64,000 nt of DNA from Euryodendron excelsum (taxonomy: Eukaryota; Streptophyta; Magnoliopsida; Ericales; Pentaphylacaceae), in contig CM065384.1 of assembly GCA_033060915.1 (NCBI GenBank), forward strand, positions 38,173,501 through 38,237,500. The letters are read 5' to 3'. Shown in pieces: positions 1-8,855 of this stretch (its first letter is position 1; each line of letters opens with the position of its first letter). The notes beneath the pieces were generated by a model that had not been told where the DNA came from, searched no databases, and worked only from the letters and a program-made list of their open reading frames with translations. A program made the position numbers and the translations under genes.

Positions 1-32
1 CTTGCACTAGTGTAGAGATACTATGAATTCTT

Positions 33-996
33 TTATCCAATTTCTTCGCCTTTGTATTCCATCAACAAAGTCGACTCCACATCTTCATTCTTTACATAAT
101 TGGCTCTCTCTTCAACCATGTTAGTAGCATTTCTACATTCTGCGGCATAATGACCATAATTTTGACAATTGTAACATTGAACTTTACATTTGTCATAGCT
201 TTTTCCATATGGCCTAAGTTGTTTCCTCTTCCATGCCCTCTTGATTGAGTTGAGTCTTGGTGTCTCCCTTCTTTGTGGCATGTGTGATTACCACTTGTTT
301 GTCCTCCACCTCGGCCATGTTGGGTTCCACATCTTCGACCCCTTTGGCTATTTGTAGGAGTTTCTTCATTTTCCTTCAAGGAAACCTTTGTTTGAAGCAC
401 TTGCTCCAAAGTAACTTTTTTCTTTTGTACCATCTCTTCATGAGCTTGCAATGATCCCATAAGTTGATCAATACTCATTGAATCCAAGTCTTTGGACTCT
501 TCAATGTCGACCACAATGAAATTGAACTTGGAGTCCAATGAATGAAGGATTTTTTCATCAACCCTTGTACCAATCAAGTCTTTACCATATTTCTTCAATT
601 GGTTCACAATAACTAAAACTCTTGAAAAATAATCCGAAATTGATTCGGATTCTTTCATATGTAAGACCTCAAACTCACCTCGTAAGGTTTGTAGTCGCAC
701 TTTCTTCATTTTCTCAACTCCTTGGAATGAGTTTTGAAGGATATCCCAAGCTTGCTTGGAAGTAATTGCACTTGTAATCTTCACAAAATGCCTTCACCCA
801 AACATGAATGGATGAGTGTTAATGCCTTTTGGTCCTTCTTCTTGGAAGCCTAGGTTTGTGCCTCCACAACACCATTCTCCAAGGGGTCCCATACATCTTG
901 GGAACCAAGCAACACCTTCATGTGAATGTACCAATTATCATAGTTCTCCTTAGTGAGCAGAGGAACTTGAAATGAAATTATTCCAAAATTCGCCAT
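33..996 (-). pseudogene. gag: Copia gag polyprotein, degenerate
   Basis: This is the capsid/nucleocapsid gene of the Copia element, which packages the element's RNA. The natural start is the ATG at 994-996 (MANFGI...), close behind the primer-binding site. A DUF4219-like N-terminus (KENYDNWYIHMK) is followed by a long UBN2-type gag region ([18 protein letters not shown], then [20 protein letters not shown]). Near 180-150 there is a CCHC zinc knuckle ([14 protein letters not shown]). The frame is broken by a stop near 850, a frameshift near 785 and another between about 240 and 290, so no full Gag can be made. Family assignment is by recalled motif order; it is strong for Copia but not resolved to lineage. 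Confidence 0.85.
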
Positions 997-1028
997 AATT
1001 CTCAAATACAAAAGCCTTGCAACCTTAT

Positions 1029-1040
1029 GCTCTAATACCA
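1029..1040 (-). other. Copia primer-binding site
   Basis: The minus strand reads TGGTATTAGAGC, three bases after the LTR end. It is one mismatch from the TGGTATCAGAGC site, complementary to initiator methionine tRNA, used by many plant Copia elements. Confidence 0.8.
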
Positions 1041-1043
1041 CTT

Positions 1044-1354
1044 TGTTGGAATATATGGTGGGCTCACGCACACAAAACACTATGATAGATGTGGAGAGAA
1101 CACATTCAATGGTTACTTCTCATTCAACTTGATAAAAATGTGTAGATTACATAGGTATTTATAGGTCTAGTGAAACATGTATCCACCCAAGTACATACCC
1201 TCACATTTAATACAATATATGTACACTGGCTATTCCACTTACATACATGAACAATTCTTCAACTACATTCATGAGCTTCCAGATACATAATGTGTAGATG
1301 TGTCTAGAGACAACTAGAAAAACAATAATATTAAATCAAGTTTAATATTCAACA
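1044..1354 (-). repeat. Copia 5' LTR, 311 bp
   Basis: The minus strand begins TGTTGAATATT and ends ATATTCCAACA, giving TG...CA ends with a short imperfect terminal inverted repeat. One end abuts the primer-binding site. The other abuts P450 intron sequence that is shared with the second gene copy, which fixes the right boundary at 1354. Confidence 0.8.
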
Positions 1355-1416
1355 CAGTTGTCTAATTGCATTGACTGACATTTTCATCTTGGTACTTATA
1401 TTTGTATGCCTTGTAG

Positions 1417-2028
1417 GATATGTTTGGTGTTGGAACTGATACTACTTTCACAGTTCTAGAGTGGACAATCTCTGAGCTCTTAAGACACCCGAAAGTGTTG
1501 AAGGAACTGCAAAATGAAGTGAGAGGATTAGCCAGAGGCAAGCAAGTTATAACTGAGGATGATTTAGAGGGAATGCGCTACCTAAAAGTGGTGATCAAAG
1601 AGATGATGAGCTCACATCCTCCAATACCATTAGTGGTTCCTTGAGAATCAACTCAAAATGTCAAAATAGTGGGGTATGATACTGGTGCTGGTACACAAGT
1701 GATCACCAATGCTTGGGTAATTGGAAGAGACCCATTGACATGGGAAGATCTCGAGGAGTTTCGACCAGATAGGTTCTTGAATACTTCAATAGATTTCAAA
1801 GGGCATGACTTTGAGTTCATTCCCTTTGGTTTTGGTTGGAGGGGTTACCCTGGTATCCTATTCGCCATGAATGTTGATGAACTGGCATTAGCAAGTGTTA
1901 TGCACAAGTTTAAGTTATCTTTACCTAGTGGGGCAAGTAGGGAGGATTTGGACATGACTGAAGCTAGTGGCATAACTATCTATACGAAAAACCCTCTTAT
2001 TGTTGTTACAACCCCCCACTATTGCTAG
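1417..2028 (+). pseudogene. Cytochrome P450 (CYP71A-like) exon 2, copy 1, dead
   Basis: This is the C-terminal exon of a P450 monooxygenase, an ER-bound heme enzyme that takes electrons from P450 reductase. A consensus acceptor (TGTAG) precedes GATATG. The I-helix motif GVGTDT, a PDRF motif and the C-terminus NPLIVV are readable. Three lesions each appear fatal. A TGA at 1642-1644 stands where copy 2 has the arginine of PRES. The K-helix ExxR reads EMMSS, so its arginine is lost. The heme-binding loop reads [10 protein letters not shown], with the cysteine codon changed to TAC at 1846-1848 (copy 2 has TGC). The first exon is not in view because a Copia element fills the intron. The rest of the frame is open and about 80% like copy 2 by eye. 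Confidence 0.93.
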
Positions 2029-2334
2029 TGTCATAATAGTCTGCCCCAGTGCATGACAAGAGCTCCTATATATGTTAGAGTGGGTGCTATATATGTTATT
2101 AAGAAATAAAGAAAATAAGTGCTTAGCCACACAAATCTGAATGTACTTTTGTGTTTAGGAGTTGTATTGGACTGCTGCTTCCAGTAATAAGTATATGATG
2201 ATGAAGTAAATCAATGTAACAACTATATTGTTTCTTCATTTTTGTAATGATAAATATATCTTTATGACTTTTTCGATAGATATGCTAGCTATAGGGTTAG
2301 GGTACCTTTTGTACTACTATTGGGAGTAGTGGTG
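2029..2334. repeat. 3' flank of P450 copy 1, shared with copy 2
   Basis: This stretch aligns by eye with about 10803-11095 downstream of copy 2; for example, both carry GCATGACAAGAGCTCCT and a segment with TATGTTATTAAGA. It includes the presumed 3' UTR. The similarity shows that the duplication covered the flank as well as the gene. Confidence 0.7.
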
Positions 2335-3250
2335 GATTTAGGATTTGTTTTGAGAGATGTCAGTATTGGTGCATAAATCTGTAGAAGAAAGAAGAAAATT
2401 AACAAATGATTCAAAGGCACGATTAATATTGCTTTAAGACGATATTCTACCTTGCCAATTCTTTGAATCTGGTGTGTACTGGTTTGATAGCAAATGGCCT
2501 TCAAGATATAATGAAGCCTATAAAATCTGTAATTTTAACTGTGTTGCACACTCGAAATCAAATCCAAATACCATCTTATTAACAAGTCTACAAGAATCTG
2601 AATCTCTGTTTCTGCATAAACAAACTTCGAAGATAATGAACTATGTAAACTAGTAAGAATAAAGAACTTTAATGCCATAGAAGATACAGAGAAGTTGTAG
2701 AACAAATTAGTGATTTTGTTGCCTGCGAATTTGCCATGTTTATAGATATTTTGGTGTTTCTTTGGACAGACATGATCGTTAGAATTCAAATAATAATTGA
2801 TTTCTAACAATCACTTGTAGGTTTAAACACAGCGGTCATATCATCCCTTTCTAAACTAACGGTATAGATCGCACCTATTCATTGATTGATCAAACCATTC
2901 AACACACCTTTTTAATCAGATGTGATTCCTACTATACGATCGACTTTACTTATGTATTAGCCATCCAATCGTTGATCATGATCGATAAAAAATCATGGTC
3001 TTGATCACACGTTACATGCACAATACATGCTCACACTTGAGTGCTACATTCAATCATTGCTCTAAAATAGTACATAGAAAGTGGTGGCATTTATAAATGC
3101 CTTACAAAACTTCTCACTTTTTAATGTGGGATTCATTAAATAAAGTAATAAAGACTATCTTCAAAACTAGTTAAAGATCTTTTGAAAAACTCCTAAAACT
3201 ATTACGTAAAATACCATATTTTGAAAATGCTTTCAACAGTCAGTGTTAAA
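2335..3250. repeat. ~0.9 kb block present only beside copy 1
   Basis: The corresponding place beside copy 2 (near 11100) passes straight from a GTGGATC-type sequence to the AAGGAGCAAA motif, so this block was either inserted in copy 1 or lost from copy 2. It is AT-rich. No terminal repeats, ORF or known family were recognised. Confidence 0.45.
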
Positions 3251-3761
3251 ATTTCTTAAATTTTGTAAGGAGCAAAGTAATATTGTTTGAATTTTAGATT
3301 GACCAATACAACTATATTCTATTGTACATACCCAAAAATCTATTGGAGGTAGAAAGAATTTTGAAAGGCCTCGCTTGCCCCATGTCCACCAGTGATTGGG
3401 AGGACTTACAAATGGTCAAGTACTTCAGAGTGACATTTTTTTGAAGGTTTCGTATATGGTTTCTTAATAATTTGTTTTTACAGATGCAATATGGAAATTT
3501 GAGTGTAATCTCTCTCTCCATCTCTCTCTCTAAAAGGAATAGAAAGTGTGAAAAAAAGGAGAGAAAATGGCATTGAATTTGAAATCACCACTTAAAAGTT
3601 TTCGTCTTTATCTCACTTCTAGAAAGGATGGTTTTCTTTTATTCTTTCTTTTTTTCAATTTTTTTTTGGTGTTTATCTCCTAGCATTCCCATTTAGTGGC
3701 ACGGTGGCTTTCAATGAAGTGCTTTTAAATTAAGTGCTTTGTAGAAAATAAGTTGTTGTAA
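3251..3761. repeat. Duplicated flank, continued
   Basis: The sequence from AAGGAGCAAAGTAATATTG onward, including ATATGGTCAAGTACTTCAG-like and CTCTCTCTC stretches, has a close counterpart at about 11138-12040. The block ending in GGTGGTTTTC and the later GGTAGCTTTCAATGAAGT-type stretch have counterparts at about 12005 and 12600. No gene was seen. Confidence 0.65.
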
Positions 3762-4326
3762 CACTACTACAAAAAGGGGTTTAGCGGCACTTTATTCCAG
3801 TTGTTTACTACAAATGCCGTTATACGTCTATCTATAACGGCACTTTCATAAAAATGCCGCTATATAGGCAAATAAACCATTAGGCACTTTATCTCCGACC
3901 AGATTTTGCATGACAAATATCGACGCTTTGAGTAAAGAGCCGAGAAAGGTTTCGAATTCAATTAACACGCTATCGTTTGATGGTCTCCATATACGAGGCC
4001 AACTCATTTAAACTAATAAAAGTGAAACGATAACGTTTCTTATGGGGAACAGTTTCTCCTTTCCCTCTTAAAACCCTAGATCCATCGACTCTCCCTCTCT
4101 GTCTCTCTGACTCAATCAGTTTATGTCTCTCTTCCAGTTGTTGTCTGATTGGCCAAACCGTAGTCATAGCCAAGCCATCACTGGCAACAACTATTTTCTC
4201 CACCTCTGGACATCAATCGTCTCGCACCTCCCTGATTGTTGTGACCTTACCCAAGCTCAGCAATGTCGATCATGCGGTTGCTCTCCCGAAGCCGAGTCGC
4301 TGTTCAAGATTATATTTTATAATCCA

Positions 4327-5316
4327 AGAATCATCGACTACCTAAAACGCTTCTCCGATGCCGTTTAGTCCCAAAACGGCGATTCCCTCAAGCATCTTCC
4401 TCGCCATCTACTCCAACTTCCCTTCTCTCTTGTCCATGGTCGATGCTCTCAATGTTTTCCAGGTCCTAACCCTCTTTTTCTCTATACATCTGTATATACA
4501 CACACATGTTTAAGCTTCTGCATTTTGTAGCCGCCATTGTCTAAATTAGGGTTATGAACATGATATACAGTTTATAATTGCACCTTGTATATGTTGCAGG
4601 ACGCTAGTACAGTGATCAAACAGTTTGGTAAGTACTCTCAATTTGGAGAAATTCTAGTTCTCCTATTTCTCTCTTTACTAATCGATAGACTCACTTGATT
4701 GATTGCTACCACTGCTTTGAAAAAACTCAAGGACGCCTTCGGCATCCAGGGGTCACGGACCGACCATAGAACCCTGCTCAATAGGTGGAATGCATTAGCT
4801 GTCCGCTCTCAGGTTGGCAAGTAAGAGTCGGAGAAGGGCAATCACTCATTCTTCAAACTAGTGTTCTTAAGACCAAAGAGTCGGGCGAAAAAGCAGGGAA
4901 AGCACTCTGTTCATGGTTCTCCATCTATCATTGCCAATTAAAATTCTTTCAGTAATTTTAATTAGAAAATCCTTTTTCATGTATTCTGAGAATGATTTGA
5001 TCTATTGGAAATATAGGTTGGTAATGGTGGAATCTGCTGTGCTTTTATTCAGGAGTTTTGGAATTGGGAATCAGCATGGGCATTGGATGCGATGTATGTG
5101 ATTGCCTATGAAATTTGGGTTCTAACACAGAGGGTAACAAACTAACAAACCATCCCTGAATTGTATCGCTCTTGCCCTTTCAATACTGTTTCAAAAGTAT
5201 GTTATGAGGAGAGCTTACTGTATTTTGTTGTCAATTAAGGCTAATAGACAGTTTAACTTCCTGGAGAAATTGAAGAGGCTGGCTCATTCCTCATGAAAAT
5301 GCTTGGGGTTCTTGTT
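4327..5316 (+). pseudogene. Captured fragment resembling THP1/EER5 (PCI domain, TREX-2 mRNA export), several exons
   Basis: Joined by eye, the exons read like the N-terminal third of a plant THP1/EER5 (PCID2-like) protein, a TREX-2 subunit for mRNA export. Segments are IIDYLKRFSDAV (from 4327), a frame-shifted NFPSLLSMVDALNVFQ ending at 4462, DASTVIKQFGKYSQFGEIL from 4600, AFIQEFWNWESAWALDAMY within 5027-5133, and EKLKR then (shifted) GSFLMKMLGVLV ending at 5316. GT-AG introns are kept at 4463-4599 and 5134-5239, so genomic DNA rather than cDNA was captured. A stop (4366-4368), at least two frameshifts and an unrelated-looking insert at 4714-4824 make it non-functional. Identification rests on recalled protein sequence; a plain alignment would settle it. 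Confidence 0.7.
4714..4824 (+). other. Unrecognised exon-like stretch inside the CACTA element
   Basis: A 36-codon open stretch ending in TAA at 4822-4824 contains KKLKDAFGIQG and RTLLNRWNALAVR. It is more GC-rich than its surroundings and lies between two THP1-like segments without fitting that protein. It may be a third captured fragment. The source was not recognised. Confidence 0.35.
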
Positions 5317-6001
5317 GTATGTCTCTTTGTCTCTCTTTTCTATGTTTAATAGTTTTTTTTTATTTGTGTAAGTTTTGCTTGACTCATTTCCCATGAGATT
5401 GTAGTTTGGTTTAATCTTGTAAACTCCTGATACATGTTTTGTTATTGGCTTTTCTATTCTACTTGCTCTGTTTTGGATTGTCCTAATTCCTTGAAATTTC
5501 TTTTCTTCTTTCTTCATTACATTTTGAGACTAACTAGATTAAGCTTCTTGCCAAAATTCTGGAAGGTCGTTGGGGAAATTATCACATTCTATGAAGTTGC
5601 TTTTCTAGGCGAAGGTGGTAGGGGAAATTATCACATTCTGTGAGGTTCCTGTTTCTCTCGGTGCTGCAAAGCTCTTGGTTGCAATTGCATCACATGAGAT
5701 GATGATGGCTATAACAATAACTACACAAGACAACCAATTGAATAATTAATGAGTCTCTAATGACCTATGGTTTGTAACATTTCAGTGTACTTTGAGTGTG
5801 CATTTTGGATTCTTGCTGTTTCTGTTCTTAGTGCAACACTTAAGTACCAAATAGAGGTAATTGGAAACTTAGAGACTATCGTGGCTGGACTGTGTTGGAA
5901 AGAAATGGGTGAAGTATCATTGTCAACATGTGGTCATCCATGAGGGTACTTACTGTTTGTCGACAATTAAGGGTACTTAGTGTTTTGATTTTCTATTAAA
6001 T

Positions 6002-6748
6002 ATGTACTAGTATTAGGCTTGTGTCTACAATTATTTTCTATAATATGTGTACCACTATATTTGTCTGTTCAAGTTCTCAGTGAAGAACCAATTAGTTTAC
6101 ACAATATGCATTTTCTAATATATTTGTTGTCTTGATAGGGTTTGGAACAAACACATCAAAGGAAGGGAAAGAGTACTTTAAAGATCATAAAAAGCACAAA
6201 AAATACTTGTCTTGGTAAATGAGAAAGATTGGGAACTAATTGAGCTTGCCTTTTAGTAAGAAGTAAATTGAAGCAAGGAAGAATCGGCTCCTATAATTCG
6301 AGGTTGAAAGCTAAATGTATTTTCTTCCTCAAATTTGAAGTTTCTTTTTATTTTTTGAACTTGGTTTTTTGCTAATGTTCTCTTTCTACGAACAATTACC
6401 TTAGCTTTGTAATTTGCAGCATAGCAACTGAACCATTTACTTCATTAACAAGGAACTTTCAATGGTAGATTTTATTTTATTGGAATATATAATTTAATAT
6501 ATTCTTGGATAAATAGCAAGTAAACAACACAATATTAATTTTTTTTATGAATTTAGAAAACGCGACAACAAATATATTAGACAATTTAAGCCATCATTGT
6601 CGCTACAAATCCTATCAAGACAACAAATATATTAGAAAACGCATATTGTGTAAACTAATTGGTTCCTCACTGAGAACTTGAACATACAAATATAGTGGTA
6701 CACATATTATAGAAAATAATTGTAGACACAAGCCTAACAGTAGTACAA
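6002..6748. repeat. Inverted repeat, ~138-bp arms (6002-6139 and 6611-6748)
   Basis: The right arm reverse-complemented matches the left arm with only a few differences; both contain GGCTTGTGTCTACAATTATT and the segment leading to TTGTTGTCTTGATAGG. The ~470-bp spacer holds the topoisomerase II-like fragment. The left arm reads as the intron just upstream of that fragment, so the right arm is an inverted copy of captured intron. A transcript across it could fold into a long hairpin. Confidence 0.9.
6139..6300 (+). pseudogene. Captured fragment resembling DNA topoisomerase II
   Basis: An acceptor-like CTTGATAG at 6138 is followed by codons for GFGTNTSKEGKEYFKDHKKH. This matches the highly conserved GLGTSTxxEGKEYF segment of eukaryotic type II topoisomerases. 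After a one-base frame change the sequence reads VNEKDWELIELAF, then (shifted again) IEARKN, in the order found in the family (AIELAFSKKKIEARKNW). The fragment covers about 50 residues, lacks the catalytic tyrosine domain and has several stops and shifts, so it is a non-functional remnant. It lies within the inverted-repeat spacer. Confidence 0.8.
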
Positions 6749-6846
6749 TTTAGGCCATGGAAGCGACAATGATTGCTATAGCGATGTTTTTAAGCCTTTT
6801 GCCAGCATTTTTTTAAGTGCTGGGGAAGGCCATTTTTCTAGTAGTA

Positions 6847-8132
6847 TTTGGGTAATGTTTGGCTTTGATTGCATTCGGGAGATGATTAGTTGAGGTGCGC
6901 TCAATCTGGCCTGGATAACCCTAAGCAATATCAAATTTAAAAAAAAATAATAATAATAAGAGATTTGGGACTAATGCTTGGTTCCTATATTTGGGAAGCA
7001 CGTTTACATTTTCTTTTCTACGAAAGCACCTTAGTCACTTAGCTACTGCTTTACTGGAAAGTGCTTTATGGCGACAAAATTCTATCTTAAGATGCAACTA
7101 TACACGCCTTAAAACACTTCCTAAGCCACAAAAGCGCTTTTCGACTAAATGCGTTGCACTACCAAACTCGGCATGAGATGTGGAAATGTCCTACTATTTC
7201 TTGTGACAATTGTTTAACTTATCACTTTTAACTAAATGTTGAAAATTAAGATGTTTTGTGGTTTGAATTTAGTGACAAGATCTATATGCTCTCTACAAAC
7301 AATAGAACAAATTTTTGTCAACACTTGTGTAGAAACTGCAAGCTATTCTAAGGGTAAGGAGCAATAATTCAACTTGGATGTAACTCCTCTCATAGTGGAA
7401 AATTCAATGACTATGAAATTGAGAGTGAAAGCATTGACATAGAAGTTTAGGGAACAATTGAGCATGAATATCCCAAATCAAAACTACGATTGAGATTATG
7501 CATACATGTAGCCCAAATACATCATTTAGCAAACAAATGAAAAACTTCATGTTTATATGCATAGTTTTGAATAATACTAGCATACAAACGAGTGTGTATA
7601 AACACAATCAGTCAATGATGCACCCCAATGTGATTGGTCATAAGGAAAACTTGCCCAAAACTATGGTTCTAAACCTCATTCAACAGTTAAAGCCAAATTG
7701 TATTACTTTTTGGTTCGGATTGGTTTCAAAACTTCCCGAGTATTTAATAATTTTTTTAATTTTTTGGTTTCTTATTAGGTCACAAATTCAAATTACAACG
7801 ATATTTAGTTATAACTTGTTTAAAACTTCACAAAAAAAAAAAAAACTGAAGCATAGAAACTTTAAAACTTAGATATTTTATATTTAATAATTTAGTGCTC
7901 GATAGATTTGTTCAAATCCATAATTAGCCATCAAATAAAAAGATTATAATAATTTACTAGTTATTGGTTGATTTAAATAAAAAACGTGTATTTCTTATCC
8001 CCACACAATCATATTTAAGGAATACTTATTTTATCTCCACTAGCCAAATCATGTCTATGATAAGATAAAATATTATTCAAAATAGTGAAATTTTGTTAAA
8101 TTGTGATAGTTCATTCACTTGTGGACATAAGT
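6847..8132. other. AT-rich flank of the duplication, no gene seen
   Basis: 6847-6957 is specific to copy 1. 6958-7015 matches about 12660-12720, and 7560-7640 matches about 12725-12800 (both hold TAGTTTTGAATAAT and ATACAAACGA). The block between them is found only here. 7640-8132 is AT-rich with no coding signal recognised. Confidence 0.5.
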
Positions 8133-8279
8133 AGATTTGTTATTCTACTAAACCACCTTAATTATCTGTGTTGTGTTTCTCTTTCATGTGTGGGTATGGA
8201 TTATTAAAGCAAGATTTGTTATTCTACTAAACTACCTTAATTCTCTGCGTTGTGTTTCTCTTTTATGTGTGTGTATGAG
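8133..8279. repeat. Two direct ~68-bp repeats, period 79, upstream of P450 copy 2
   Basis: 8133-8200 and 8212-8279 share AGATTTGTTATTCTACTAAA and TTGTGTTTCTCTTT with few differences. They lie about 420-560 bp upstream of the TATA box and may be promoter sequence, though no function can be claimed. Confidence 0.8.
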
Positions 8280-8694
8280 TTGTGAATGCTTTCGTATTGT
8301 TTGCGCATGGGTTGAATACCAACACCCCTTCCCTCTGTCTCTGTTTCAATGAGATCCCCCTCTTTAAGTAGATCCTTGAAAGGGAGCTTCTAATCTATAA
8401 TTTGATATCAGCATATATAGAAAGAAAAGAAAAAATAGTATAAAAATTTAATTAAAGCATTCAAAAGTCTGTCTACATCATGGCGGAGAAATTAATTGCA
8501 TTCATCAAACTTTGAATTTTTTTGAGTTGCTTACATCACAATTTCAATTTTCATGTTGAACTTTTTTTGTGCCTTGTCACAACTAGATTTTTTCTACATG
8601 TGCTATTGGTGCTGTGATTTTGTCAGAGATAGAAAGCAGAGAACTCTGTGAGTGTGGTAAAAAATGTGAGCTGGTGTGGGGTTGTTTTGATGTG

Positions 8695-8702
8695 TATAAA
8701 TA
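8695..8702 (+). promoter_or_regulatory. TATA box of P450 copy 2
   Basis: TATAAATA lies 154 bp upstream of the chosen start codon. Transcription would be expected to begin near 8725-8735, giving a leader of about 125 nt. No other good TATA box was seen between it and the ATG. Confidence 0.65.
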
Positions 8703-8855
8703 CCTACGTCTTGTATCTGCTGTAATCGGGTGAGAAAAAGAAAGAGAACAAAGAAAGTAAACTCTGTTTTGAAGAGAACTCTTCTCATTCCTTTTTCTTG
8801 TTATTTAACTCTACATATCAAGCTGAAATTTTTTATTTTAAAAGAGCAAGAAGAA

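Larger units (their letters stand above)
1..1354 (-). mobile_element. Ty1/Copia retrotransposon, 5' part, inserted in the P450 copy-1 intron
   Basis: A minus-strand Copia element enters from the left edge. Reading leftwards, it shows an LTR (1354 to 1044), a primer-binding site, and a broken gag; pol and the 3' LTR lie outside the window. The base just right of the LTR begins sequence that matches the intron end of the second P450 copy (near 10128). The element therefore landed inside the intron of the copy-1 P450 and separates its exon 2 from any exon 1. The target duplication cannot be checked because the other end is off the window. Confidence 0.85.
3762..6846 (+). mobile_element. Non-autonomous CACTA element carrying host gene fragments (Pack-CACTA)
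   Basis: The left end reads CACTACTACAAAAA, and the right end, read on the minus strand, TACTACTAGAAAAA. This is the terminal inverted repeat style of plant CACTA (En/Spm) elements. The subterminal regions carry short GCGGCA/TATAGCG-type repeats on both sides. The element is absent from the matching flank of P450 copy 2, where GGTTGTAA runs on into AGAGGTTAGAGAC; its counterpart here resumes near 6958. No transposase is visible. The interior holds broken exons resembling THP1/EER5 and topoisomerase II. A clean 3-bp target duplication could not be assigned, and 6847-6957 is also copy-1 specific, so the right boundary may have been altered. Confidence 0.75.

Noticed and set aside
4123..4368. 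81-codon open frame at the left of the CACTA interior as a gene
   Set aside because: Only its last ~13 codons fit the THP1-like protein; the rest shows no family feature and looks like leader sequence read by chance.
3762..6846. Functional THP1/EER5 or topoisomerase gene
   Set aside because: Stops, frameshifts, missing domains and transposon ends show captured fragments only.
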